Source: Gammaproteobacteria bacterium (GTDB lineage Bacteria; Pseudomonadota; Gammaproteobacteria; Chromatiales; Chromatiaceae). Taken from it: a stretch of DNA of 11,454 bases. Below are positions 1-7,332 of this stretch, in pieces. The DNA lies in NCBI GenBank assembly GCA_024644505.1, contig JAHEHQ010000047.1, positions 1 through 11,454 of the forward strand. The letters are read 5' to 3'. Position 1 is the stretch's first letter; each line of letters begins with the position of its first letter. The notes under the pieces were generated by a model. It did not search any database and had not been told where the DNA came from. It saw only the letters and a program-made list of their open reading frames with translations. The position numbers and the translations under genes are program-made.

Positions 1-1128
1 CCCGAATTTGGGCACCAGGGTGAAGGTCTCGGTACGGTTGCCGAGCAGAAACTGCCCGTCCGTAGAGACCTTGCCCTGAGCCTCGGATTTTTCCCGGTAG
101 ACATTGAAATCCCCGCCGTTGCGAAGCAGTTTTTCGAACGTCGGCAACTGGCCACCCGTGGCACCCACCGCCGATATGTCTATCACCAGGCTGAGCGGTT
201 TTCCCGCTTCCGGGGATTCCGCCCCCTGCAGATAGGACTGGATCAGCAGCCCGTTCAGGGGCAACCAGGGCTGGACGGACGCGTCCACCGGCTGCACCTC
301 CAGCAGATTCGACGCGGGCGAGACGATGTCGAACGGATTGCCGCGCCCCCCCGACAGGGTTCCCTTTACCCTGAGTGCGGGTATGCTGATGGCGCCTGAT
401 GTAAGCGGTGTGACCGCATAGCGGTACTCGTTGACGATCTCCTGCTTTCCACCGGATGTCCGGGCCCGGGCAACGGGCCCGTCCAGTTTGGAGATTACGA
501 GACCCCCGGAACCGGGTATCTCCGGCTGCACGCTGTCCAGATTGATATCGCTGATGATCCTCAGCGACAGCACCACTGTCTGTTGGACATAGGGTCGTAA
601 TTCGGAAACCGAGACCTCCAGACGCGGTGCCTGCGTGGAGCCTTGAGCCGGTGTGCCGTATCCGGGGGTTGGCTGAGTCCAGGGTTGCTGACCCCTGCGG
701 GGTTGGGAGGACGGCTGTCTTGGCGGTTGTTGGGCGGGTTGACTGAAGGGTTGCTGCTGACCGGGCTGCGAATAGGGAAACTGCTGTTGTCCCGGCTGGC
801 CATAAGGGTAGGGCTGACCATAGGGTTGCTGCTGCCTGGGCGGTCTGTAGCGGTAGGAAGGTTGTTGTGCCGGTTGGCCGTAGGGTTGCTGCGCTCCCGG
901 CTGACTATAGGGTTGTTGCTGTGCGGGTGCCTGCCCATAGGGGTGGGACTGCTGACCCGGCTGCCCGTAAGGCTGTTGAAGCCCTGGTTGACCATAGCCA
1001 TAGGGGGTCTGGTATCCCGGGTACATGGGATAACGCTGCTGTGCCGGCAATGCCGTTGTGATACAGCACAACAGGATGCCGAGGGACCAACGTCCTTTAT
1101 TACTCGAGAATGATTTCAGCAGGGTCAT
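1..1128 (-). CDS. batD: BatD-like oxygen-tolerance protein, 3' end outside window
   Basis: Exported, membrane-linked BatD family protein, last visible gene of the Bat operon; only the first 376 codons are in the window. Residues 1-31 look like a signal peptide: a basic start (K5, K11, R13), a hydrophobic stretch GILLCCITTALPA and a likely cleavage near A-Q-Q. Residues about 31-168 are low complexity, dominated by P, Q, G and Y. From about residue 169 (RLEVSVSELRPYVQQTVVLSL) the sequence becomes the beta-rich BatD domain, with the typical pattern of a binding/efficacy segment, then an EYRYAVTP strand and an ISIPALRVKG segment. The start is the ATG at 1128, 17 nt after the batC stop; an AAGGA lies about 14 nt upstream, a rather long spacing, but no other in-frame start exists nearby. 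BatD proteins are thought to act in the periplasm with BatA/B/C; the biochemical role is unknown. The family call rests on domain look and operon position. Confidence 0.85.
   Translation of the reverse strand, partial: MTLLKSFSSNKGRWSLGILLCCITTALPAQQRYPMYPGYQTPYGYGQPGLQQPYGQPGQQSHPYGQAPAQQQPYSQPGAQQPYGQPAQQPSYRYRPPRQQQPYGQPYPYGQPGQQQFPYSQPGQQQPFSQPAQQPPRQPSSQPRRGQQPWTQPTPGYGTPAQGSTQAPRLEVSVSELRPYVQQTVVLSLRIISDINLDSVQPEIPGSGGLVISKLDGPVARARTSGGKQEIVNEYRYAVTPLTSGAISIPALRVKGTLSGGRGNPFDIVSPASNLLEVQPVDASVQPWLPLNGLLIQSYLQGAESPEAGKPLSLVIDISAVGATGGQLPTFEKLLRNGGDFNVYREKSEAQGKVSTDGQFLLGNRTETFTLVPKFG
625..1038 (-). repeat. Pro-Gln-Gly-Tyr low-complexity segment in BatD
   Basis: BatD residues about 31-168 consist of degenerate units of the type QQPYGQP, QQPYSQP and PGQQQPFSQP, with aromatic residues (Y, F, W) spaced every 5-10 positions and almost no charge. 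The DNA shows matching imperfect repeats (variants of ggttgctg and ggctgaccatag on the plus strand). Usual BatD proteins go from signal peptide almost straight into the domain, so this is an insertion in the mature N-terminus. It is probably intrinsically disordered. Confidence 0.85.
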
Positions 1129-1145
1129 ATCGATTGTCTCATTCC

Positions 1146-2687
1146 TTACCAGGGTCTCGGCTCGCGCAGGGGGCCTCCCTGTTTCTGCTGGAGACGCTGC
1201 TCCTCGATCCTGAACTTGTTGCGAAGCAGATAAGCGGGATTGCCCTCGATCTGTTCCAGCCACTGTTCCATGATAAGGGAAGCGGTGCTGGCGCCTGCGG
1301 TTTCGCTGTCGGGTGATGCCTCTTCGCCCGTCGTGCCGGCCCCTTCCTCGGGTACCTCGCTCTGCTGGTCGAAGCGTTCGACCGCCTCCAGGCCTTTGCC
1401 GGCCTGCATGTCGGTTATTTCATCCTCGGACGGCTCCTCGCCCCGGTCACTGAGCTCGACTGCCTGCTCGTCTTCGGTATCACCGGGCTCTTCACCCTCT
1501 TCCTCACCCTCGGCCTGTTCCTGCTCTTCCTCTTCGCCGCCTTCTGCCTGGTGTTCGCTCTCCAGTTCCTCGCCCCGGTCCCCCATCTCCTCATCGGACT
1601 CGCTGCCGGCCTCGCCCTCCTCGGCCATCTCTTCACCGCTTTCCTCGTCCGACATCTCTTCTTCCCCGGTGCCTTCCTCTTCCTCGGTCTCCATGAACTC
1701 CTCGCCCGAATCCTTCATCTCCTGGGTATCTTCACCGGCCTCCCCGGATTCGTCCTCCATGGATTCGTCCGCCTTTTCGCCTTCGCTCTCCTTCTCTTCC
1801 CCTTCCTGGCCCTCGGCGTCGGCTTCCGCCTCGGAGCCTTCCTCCGAGGATTCACCCTGCTCCTCTCCCGACTCCTCGGATTCCTGATCAGACTCCTTAC
1901 TGCCCTGCTGCTCCGATTCCTGTTCCCCGGACTCGGACTCCTGGTCCTCCTGCTGATCTCCGGACTCGGACTCCTGTTCCTGCTCCTGCTCGCCGGACTC
2001 GGACTCCTGGTCCTCCTGCTGATCTCCGGACTCGGACTCCTGTTCCTGCTCCTGCTCGCCGGACTCGGACTCCTGTTCCTGCTCCTGCTCGCCGGACTCG
2101 GATTCCTGTTCCTGCTCCTGCTCACCGGACTCGGACTCCTGTTCCTGTTCCTGCTCGCCGGACTCGGACTCTTGTTCTTCCTGTTGCTCCTGTTCTTGCT
2201 CTTCCTGTTTTTCCTGCTCCTCCCGTTTCTTTTCTTCTTTCTCCCGCTTTTCCTTCTCGAGTTGTTCCAGTGCCTCCGGATCAACCTGAGCCAGCATTGC
2301 CTTCGCCAATCCCTGATTGTGTCTGGCGTCACGGTGGCCGGGTTCTAGCTCGAGCACCTCTTGGTAAGCGTTGATCGCACCTTCGTAATCTTCCTGTTGG
2401 AACCGGGCATTGCCGAGGTTGTACCGGGCATCCTGCAGGACCTCCTCCCGCTCGACCTTTTCGAACGCCTTGGCGGCGGACAAGTAATCACCTGCACTGT
2501 AAAGGGCCACTCCCCGTCGGTAGTCATCCTGAAAAGTGCTTGCCGACTCCTCGAACCTTCCCTGGTCGAACAGGCGTTGGCCCCGCTGTTCGCTGTTTTC
2601 GAACCAGTCGGCCAGGGAGGCCGACAGCGCCGGCGCTGCAGGAACGCTCAGAAAGAGGCATAACAGGATGCTGTTCCTCAGCTTCAT
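1146..2687 (-). CDS. batC: BatC-like exported TPR protein with giant acidic region
   Basis: 513 residues. Residues 1-22 are a signal peptide (MKLRNSILLCLFLSVPAAPA, then LS). Residues about 35-130 hold TPR repeats (ALYSAGDYLSAAKAFEKV, YNLGNARFQQEDYEGAINAY, VLELEPGHRDARHNQGLAKA), a protein-interaction fold. From residue 141 to about 440 the chain is almost only E, Q, S, G and D, including eight 11-residue repeats at 173-260. Residues about 469-513 (IMEQWLEQIEGNPAYLLRNKF) resemble the conserved tail of gammaproteobacterial VWA-TPR fusion proteins, so this gene corresponds to the TPR half of those fusions, here separate from batB. The start is the ATG at 2687, overlapping the batB stop as ATGA; AGGAGG sits only 1 nt from the ATG, so initiation probably depends on coupling to batB. 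A longer reading from 2786 would lack a signal peptide at the N-terminus. Likely partner of the BatA/BatB VWA domains; function is inferred. Confidence 0.88.
   Translation of the reverse strand: MKLRNSILLCLFLSVPAAPALSASLADWFENSEQRGQRLFDQGRFEESASTFQDDYRRGVALYSAGDYLSAAKAFEKVEREEVLQDARYNLGNARFQQEDYEGAINAYQEVLELEPGHRDARHNQGLAKAMLAQVDPEALEQLEKEKREKEEKKREEQEKQEEQEQEQQEEQESESGEQEQEQESESGEQEQEQESESGEQEQEQESESGEQEQEQESESGDQQEDQESESGEQEQEQESESGDQQEDQESESGEQESEQQGSKESDQESEESGEEQGESSEEGSEAEADAEGQEGEEKESEGEKADESMEDESGEAGEDTQEMKDSGEEFMETEEEEGTGEEEMSDEESGEEMAEEGEAGSESDEEMGDRGEELESEHQAEGGEEEEQEQAEGEEEGEEPGDTEDEQAVELSDRGEEPSEDEITDMQAGKGLEAVERFDQQSEVPEEGAGTTGEEASPDSETAGASTASLIMEQWLEQIEGNPAYLLRNKFRIEEQRLQQKQGGPLREPRPW
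1908..2171 (-). repeat. Eight 33-bp tandem repeats coding ESESGEQEQEQ
   Basis: Eight contiguous in-frame 33-bp units. In coding order they read ESESGEQEQEQ four times, ESESGDQQEDQ, ESESGEQEQEQ, ESESGDQQEDQ, ESESGEQESEQ. Units differ by 0-1 base within a type. Positions 1941-2006 and 2007-2072 are identical over 66 bp, so the last event was a two-unit duplication. Being a multiple of 3, gain or loss of units keeps the frame. Confidence 0.97.
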
Positions 2688-3715
2688 TCCTCCTGCCCCC
2701 GCGTCTGCATGTGGAGGTGCTGTCGGAACATGGGCAGGAGCAGCAAGAGCACGGGAATCACCAGCCAGTAGAAGCGCTCGTTCCATACCCGGACCTGTTC
2801 GTCCTCGGCGGCCTGGGCAGTGTTCCGGGAGGCGGCCAACTCCAGGATGGTCGTGGTGTCATCGTCCCGGTAGTCGGCATTCAGATAGACGCCACCGCCC
2901 AACTCGGCGATCTGTTTGAGGCCATCCTCATCCAACCTCGAGACGATGGTCCGCCGGCGGCTGTCTTTGAGAAACTGGGTGTTGTGCCCGGGGACCGGCC
3001 CCCCCTCTGTGGTACCCACGCCCAGCACGTGCAGGCGCACGCCGTCAGCCGCCATGGATTTCACCTGGCGTTCGAGATCCCTGTCGGCGAAATCACCGTC
3101 CGAGATCAGCAGTATGCTGTGCTGGCTCTTCTTGGGCTGACCGGCGAACAGGACCCGGGCCCTTTCCAGGGCCTGCCCCAGGCGGCTGCCCTGCAGCCGG
3201 ACCAGGTCGCTCGAGATGGATGGCAGGAGGCTCCGGACAGTCTGGCCATCCTCCGTGATCGGGGCCACCACGTGGGCCACGGAGGCAAAGGCAATGAGGC
3301 CTATGCGCACCTCGCGATTCCGGTTGATCAGATCCTCGATCTCCTGTCTGGCACGGCTCAGGCGGGAGGGTTGCACATCCGTTACTTCCATGGAGCGGGA
3401 GATGTCCAGGAGTATCACCAGATCGGCGCCGGGTCGGAACAACTGGACCTCGGTGTAGTCCCAGCGCGGAGCGGCCATGGCGACCGCCAGCGCTGACCAG
3501 AGCAGGGCCCAGCGGCTGAAACGGCGCCAACGCTCCCTGGCCCTGAGTTCCCGGCTGCCGGTGAGATGGGGCAGCAGGTGATGATCGGCATAACGGTTGA
3601 TGCGGGCGATCTTGCCCGAAATGGTGCTGCGCCTGAGCCAGGCACCTACCGGGAAGGCCAGCAGCAGGATGAGCAGCCACCAGGGTGAGCCGAAATGAAA
3701 ACCGGCATCAGGCAC
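2684..3715 (-). CDS. batB: BatB, membrane-anchored VWA-domain protein
   Basis: 343 residues. Hydrophobic segment at 11-28 (PWWLLILLLAFPVGAWL), second at about 66-82, a von Willebrand A domain from about 97 to 290, and a C-terminal membrane segment at 315-330 (FYWLVIPVLLLLLPMF). The metal site is visible: D104-I-S106-R-S108, a Ser in the GSRLGQAL loop where many members have Thr, and D206 in SDGD. The VWA domain should face the periplasm and bind protein partners through a divalent metal. The start is a GTG at 3715, chosen because GGAGG lies 7 nt upstream, and it overlaps the end of batA by 8 nt. Its TGA overlaps the ATG of batC by 4 nt. Many gammaproteobacterial homologues are fused to a TPR and acidic tail; here that part is a separate gene. 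Confidence 0.92.
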   Translation of the reverse strand: MPDAGFHFGSPWWLLILLLAFPVGAWLRRSTISGKIARINRYADHHLLPHLTGSRELRARERWRRFSRWALLWSALAVAMAAPRWDYTEVQLFRPGADLVILLDISRSMEVTDVQPSRLSRARQEIEDLINRNREVRIGLIAFASVAHVVAPITEDGQTVRSLLPSISSDLVRLQGSRLGQALERARVLFAGQPKKSQHSILLISDGDFADRDLERQVKSMAADGVRLHVLGVGTTEGGPVPGHNTQFLKDSRRRTIVSRLDEDGLKQIAELGGGVYLNADYRDDDTTTILELAASRNTAQAAEDEQVRVWNERFYWLVIPVLLLLLPMFRQHLHMQTRGQEE

Positions 3716-4754
3716 CGTAGGTTCCTCCCGGCATACGCATCCTGCCCTCGGGAAACAGGCCCATACCCAGCAGCACCAGCAGTGCCAGGCCCAGGGGCCA
3801 TTGAAAGAGCGGGCGGGGGATCATGACGGTGCGGCTCTGGGCCTCTGTCTTCTCGAGGGTGTCGATCTGGCCGTAGATCTCTTCCAGCGCCCGGGTGTTG
3901 GTCGCCCGGAAGTAGGCGCCCCCCGTCAGTCCGGCGATCCGGGTCAGGGCATTTTCGTCCATGCCGATATCGGATTCCTCCTGGTACTGACCGTCGGTTC
4001 CCAGGATCATCACCTCTTCCTTATTGCTGCCCACACCGATGGCGTAGATCCTCACGCCTTCCCGCGCCGCCAGACGGGCCGCCTCCATGGGCGGTACCAG
4101 GCCGGCTGTACTTTCCCCGTCGGTGACCAGCAGCAGCACCCGCGATCCCTCGGGCCGTTCCCGGAGCTTTTTGATGCTCAGGGCGATGGCATCACCCATG
4201 GCGGTGGCGTTGCCCGCCATACCGGGCACCACATCATTCAGGACCCCGCGCACCGCCTGCAGATCCAGGGTCAGGGGCGACTGGACGAAGGCCTGGTTGC
4301 CAAAGATGACCAGCCCCACCCGGTCGCCGCCGCGGTTCTCTATGAACTTGCCCATCACGCCCTTGACCACGGCCATTCTGCTGACCGGCCGATTGTTCCG
4401 GCTGAAGTCCAGCGCCGTCATGGATCGGGAGGTGTCGACGGCCAGCATCAGGTCGTAACCCTCGGTGGAGACCTCGGTGCGGGGTTCCAGCCACTGGGGG
4501 CGCATCATTGCCAGGACCAGTATGATCCACAGCAGGGACAGCAACAGCAGATAGCCCTTGCCGGCAAAGGCGTTATGGGGCCGGCGCGAATTGAAACTGG
4601 CTTCCAGCCGCTGTGTGGATGAGTGCAGCAGGGTGGTGCGCCGCCCTTCTATGGGCTCCTCTTCCCTCGGATGGATAAACCTGGGCCAGAAGTGTCTGAC
4701 CAGCAGGGGCAGGGGCAGCAGGAGTGCCATCCAGGGCCAGTAAAACTCAAACAT
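3708..4754 (-). CDS. batA: BatA, membrane-anchored VWA-domain protein
   Basis: 348 residues. Membrane segments at about 5-20 (YWPWMALLLPLPLLV), 68-84 (YLLLLSLLWIILVLAMM) and 317-334 near the C-terminus, enclosing a von Willebrand A domain at about 100-300. A complete MIDAS metal site can be read: D107-T-S109-R-S111, T184 in NATAMGDAI, and D212 in TDGE. It probably works as a pair with BatB on the same membrane face. The start is the ATG at 4754, overlapping the TGA of the DUF4381 gene by 8 nt (ATGTTTGA); the ribosome site is weak (AGGGTG about 9 nt upstream), so translation coupling is likely. A longer open frame to 4826 is inside the upstream gene and would push the first membrane segment away from the N-terminus, so it was not used. 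Confidence 0.93.
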   Translation of the reverse strand: MFEFYWPWMALLLPLPLLVRHFWPRFIHPREEEPIEGRRTTLLHSSTQRLEASFNSRRPHNAFAGKGYLLLLSLLWIILVLAMMRPQWLEPRTEVSTEGYDLMLAVDTSRSMTALDFSRNNRPVSRMAVVKGVMGKFIENRGGDRVGLVIFGNQAFVQSPLTLDLQAVRGVLNDVVPGMAGNATAMGDAIALSIKKLRERPEGSRVLLLVTDGESTAGLVPPMEAARLAAREGVRIYAIGVGSNKEEVMILGTDGQYQEESDIGMDENALTRIAGLTGGAYFRATNTRALEEIYGQIDTLEKTEAQSRTVMIPRPLFQWPLGLALLVLLGMGLFPEGRMRMPGGTYGA

Positions 4755-5310
4755 CTTTGAACACCCTGAACCTGCGTATCCGGAAACGGTTCCTGCGCCG
4801 GGATATGTCTTCCTTGCTGTTTCCAACCAGTCGCAGGGCCGCGGTTATCAGAACCTCCAGGTCCCCCTGATCGACGGTCTGGTCATCCGGTGCGTAAGGC
4901 AGACTCAAAAGGATGCCGCCGCGTCTCAACCAGTCGAAACCGTTGGGGTCGGACTGGTGCAGCCACGCCAGCCAATCCGCTCCCGAAAGGCTGGCCAGAC
5001 CCCTGCGCCCAAATCTGGCCATGGCGATCCGGCGCAGAAGTTCTGAGAGTTGCGCGGCCGTTTCCTTGGGTGGCAGCTGCCAGCTCTCCCTGCGAAGTTG
5101 GCGCAGGGCCTCCCTGGCATCCTTGCGCCAGCTGCCCGGCGGGTAGTTGATCAGGTGTCTGACAAAGAGGCCAAGGACCATGACCAGCAGAATGAACAGG
5201 GCTGCGCTGATCCACCACCCGGTCGCCAGGGGCCACCAGGAGATGGGATCGAGCCCGTGGATTGCCCTCAGTTGCCCGCCCATCAGCGCAGGATCCTCGT
5301 GCGGGCGCAT
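4747..5310 (-). CDS. DUF4381 single-pass membrane protein of the Bat operon
   Basis: 187 residues. The N-terminus carries the family pattern QLRAIHGLDPISWWPLATGW, followed by one membrane helix at about 33-53 (WISAALFILLVMVLGLFVRHL) and a cytoplasmic domain rich in Arg and Leu, ending in a basic tail (SRRRNRFRIRRFRVFKDV). DUF4381 proteins sit between the DUF58 and VWA genes in this operon type; their role is not known. Two starts are possible. ATG at 5310 has AGGGA 8 nt upstream and yields the usual extra residues (HEDPAL) before the motif, with a 28-nt overlap on the DUF58 gene. ATG at 5283 overlaps the DUF58 stop as TGATG and has GAGG about 11 nt upstream. I prefer 5310. Confidence 0.88.
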   Translation of the reverse strand: MRPHEDPALMGGQLRAIHGLDPISWWPLATGWWISAALFILLVMVLGLFVRHLINYPPGSWRKDAREALRQLRRESWQLPPKETAAQLSELLRRIAMARFGRRGLASLSGADWLAWLHQSDPNGFDWLRRGGILLSLPYAPDDQTVDQGDLEVLITAALRLVGNSKEDISRRRNRFRIRRFRVFKDV

Positions 5311-6203
5311 TGGCGCATTCCCTGCATCAGGGAACTGTGAACATCCTGATCGGTGCTGATCGGGATCAGGGGCATGCCGAGGCGGTTCGCTGTACCCGTG
5401 AGGGCACGCCGGTATTGATGCCAGGTCTCCCGGTACGTCTCACGACCCTTGGTATCGGTGGTGTCCACTTCGACCAGATTGCCCTTGCTGTCCGTGAACA
5501 GTGCACGGCCCAAATCCGGGATCTCCCGGTCGGCCTGGTCGTCGATAGGCACCAGCACTACGGTATGGCGTTGGCAGAGCCGACCCAGCGTGGTCTCCAG
5601 ACTGACGGTCTCCCGGTTCAGATCGGCGATGACGAATATCAGGCTGCCGGTGGCGGTCCCCCTTTCGGTCTGCTGCAGGGCGCTGAACAGGTGGTCTTCG
5701 GAGGCATCTCCCGGCTCCCCCACACGGGACAGCGATTTGAGCAGGCGCCAGAGGGCGCGTCGGTCCTTGGTGGGCCGGAAATGGTGGGGTACGTCCGCGG
5801 CGTCGCCGAACAGCAGACCCCCCACCCGGTCGTTCTGGCTGCTGGCGGCCCAGCCAAGCAATGCGGCTGCCCGGGCGGCCTGTATGGACTTGAAGGTGCC
5901 GCGGGTACCGAAGTTCATGTGGGGGCTCTGGTCTACACAGAGGACCACGCTGCGCTCGCGTTCTTCCCTGAACACCTTCAGGTGCGGGATGTTGGTGCGG
6001 GCGGTGACCTTCCACTCGATACTCCTGACATCGTCCCCCTCCCGGTACTCCCGAACCTCCTCGAAGTCCAGTCCGGTACCCCGGAATACGGAGGCATAGA
6101 GCCCGCTGAAGCTGGAATTGACCAGATGGTGGGATGCCAGGCCCAGGGTTCGGGCCTGATGTCTCAGTTCAAGCAGGTCGTCCAGGCGAGGATGCAGCGC
6201 CAT
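5283..6203 (-). CDS. DUF58 family protein
   Basis: 306 residues, soluble. The DUF58 signature is clear at residues 47-70: FEEVREYREGDDVRSIEW then K-V-T-A-R, a conserved Arg/Gly-Asp-Asp region. It is followed by a degenerate von Willebrand A-like metal motif, VVLCVDQSPHM (D91, S93), in which the second Ser of DxSxS is His. DUF58 proteins are encoded next to MoxR ATPases almost universally and probably link the ATPase to the membrane VWA proteins. The start is the ATG at 6203 (MALHPRLDDLLELRHQA), 14 nt after the moxR stop, with a short AGG 9 nt upstream. The open frame runs up to 6440 inside moxR, but that extension is low in protein character. Confidence 0.93.
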   Translation of the reverse strand: MALHPRLDDLLELRHQARTLGLASHHLVNSSFSGLYASVFRGTGLDFEEVREYREGDDVRSIEWKVTARTNIPHLKVFREERERSVVLCVDQSPHMNFGTRGTFKSIQAARAAALLGWAASSQNDRVGGLLFGDAADVPHHFRPTKDRRALWRLLKSLSRVGEPGDASEDHLFSALQQTERGTATGSLIFVIADLNRETVSLETTLGRLCQRHTVVLVPIDDQADREIPDLGRALFTDSKGNLVEVDTTDTKGRETYRETWHQYRRALTGTANRLGMPLIPISTDQDVHSSLMQGMRQCARTRILR

Positions 6204-6217
6204 CGCTTGTAACCTGG

Positions 6218-7174
6218 TTAGGGTATGGCAACCATGTCCAACAGGCGGGTGACGAAATCGTCGTTGGTAATGCCCTCCGCCTCCGCCTCGAACGTCAGCA
6301 GTACCCGATGGCGCAGTATCTCGGGCGCCACCTGCTGGATGTGGTTTGGTGTGACGTATTCCTCTCCGTCGAGCCAGGCCCGGGCGCGGGCACAGCGGGC
6401 AAGGGCGATGGAGGCACGGGGCGAGGCCCCGAACCGGCACCAGCGGGCAAGCGTCTCATCATAGGCTGCGGGTTTACGGGTGGCCTGGACCAGATCCACG
6501 ATATAGCTGTTCAGCTTGGGGTCCAGAAACAGGCTTGCGATATCCCTGCGAATGGCGAACAGATGCTGCTGGGGCAGGGGCTTGGCCGGAGGGGTGGGTT
6601 GTTTCTTCTGCTGCCGGCTGTCGAGCTCCAGGATGGCCAGTTCCTCGTCCCTGGCGGGATAGTCCACCCAGACCTGCATCAGAAACCGGTCGAGCTGGGC
6701 CTCCGGAAGGTGATAGGTCCCCTCCTGCTCTATGGGGTTCTGAGTGGCCAGCACCATGAATAGTTCCGGCAGATGATAGGTCTTCTGACCCACCGTGATC
6801 TGGTACTCACCCATCGCCTCCAACAGTGCCGACTGGACCTTGGCAGGCGCCCGGTTCACCTCGTCGGCCAGCAGGACGTTGTGAAACAGGGGGCCGGGCC
6901 GGAACTCGAACTCCCCCTTTTCGTGGCGGTAGATATCCGTGCCGATCAGGTCGGAGGGAAGCAGGTCCGGTGTAAACTGAACCCGGTGGAAATCCCCCTC
7001 GATGGCCTCCGACAAGGCCTTTACGGCAGTGGTCTTGGCCAGACCGGGCATGCCCTCCACCAGGAGGTGTCCGTTGCTGAGCAGACAGATCAGCATGCTG
7101 TCGATGAGCTTCTGCTGGCCGATAACACGGGAGGCTAGGTGTTCCCGTACTGGATCGAGATCTGTGGGGTTCAT
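6218..7174 (-). CDS. moxR: MoxR family AAA+ ATPase
   Basis: 318 residues, usual for MoxR. Motifs in order: Walker A GMPGLAKT (41-48, with the Ala-Lys-Thr typical of MoxR), Walker B LLADE (101-105), sensor 1 in ATQNP (143-147), and the arginine finger region EAQLDRF with R163. A C-terminal lid domain follows, with SPRAS and the RHRVLLTFEAEAEG segment. Cytoplasmic ATPase, thought to use ATP hydrolysis to assemble or metallate partners through DUF58 and VWA proteins. It is the first gene of the operon, so a promoter should lie in 7175-7332. The start is the ATG at 7174; the ribosome site is weak. It is read as a general MoxR, not assigned to a named substrate. Confidence 0.96.
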   Translation of the reverse strand: MNPTDLDPVREHLASRVIGQQKLIDSMLICLLSNGHLLVEGMPGLAKTTAVKALSEAIEGDFHRVQFTPDLLPSDLIGTDIYRHEKGEFEFRPGPLFHNVLLADEVNRAPAKVQSALLEAMGEYQITVGQKTYHLPELFMVLATQNPIEQEGTYHLPEAQLDRFLMQVWVDYPARDEELAILELDSRQQKKQPTPPAKPLPQQHLFAIRRDIASLFLDPKLNSYIVDLVQATRKPAAYDETLARWCRFGASPRASIALARCARARAWLDGEEYVTPNHIQQVAPEILRHRVLLTFEAEAEGITNDDFVTRLLDMVAIP

Positions 7175-7332
7175 AGGCGCTTACTGCTGTTTCGTGATGG
7201 TGCAACTAACTCAGCTTCAGGACAAGGCCTCTATTTGGCGGGCCTTTATGTCCCTTCAAGCTGTGGGACTGTTATCCTGGGCTTTTACGGCGCCAGATGC
7301 AAGTGCTTCAAATAATCAGGGCGGAAACGAAT
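7175..7332. other. argF-moxR gap with large imperfect inverted repeat
   Basis: This 158-bp gap should hold the promoter of the moxR operon and the end of the argF transcript. No convincing -35/-10 pair was found (best minus-strand candidate TTGAAG, 18 bp, TAAAAG, 4/6 each). It does hold an imperfect palindrome at 7212-7263: CAGCTT, GGAC and AAGGCC on the left pair with GGCCTT, GTCC and AAGCTG on the right, 16 pairs with small internal loops and an 11-nt tip. There is no T-run, so it is not a standard terminator. No small gene is supported. Confidence 0.55.

Noticed and set aside
1240..1887. Ser/Pro-rich plus-strand open frame of 215 codons
   Set aside because: Another antisense shadow of the low-complexity BatC region, without start signals.
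1908..2171. Regular 33-bp repeats as a possible CRISPR array
   Set aside because: Units are contiguous with no unique spacers and stay in the BatC reading frame.
1715..2332. Minus-strand frame reading as Arg-Ser-Pro repeats, like an SR protein
   Set aside because: Shifted reading of the same 33-bp repeats inside batC; the repeats fit the BatC frame, which has a signal peptide and TPRs.
1551..2348. Leu-rich plus-strand open frame of 265 codons that looks like a membrane protein
   Set aside because: It is the antisense reading of the acidic BatC repeats (GAG/CAG become CTC/CTG). No ribosome site and no promoter.
2540..3496. Plus-strand open frame of 318 codons
   Set aside because: Antisense to batB, which has VWA motifs, membrane helices and a good ribosome site. 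High GC creates long shadows.
3706..3708. ATG overlapping the batA stop (TGATG) as the batB start
   Set aside because: It is out of frame with batB; the GTG at 3715 is in frame and has GGAGG at 7 nt.
5262..6212. Plus-strand open frame of 316 codons
   Set aside because: Antisense to the DUF58 gene with its clear family signature.
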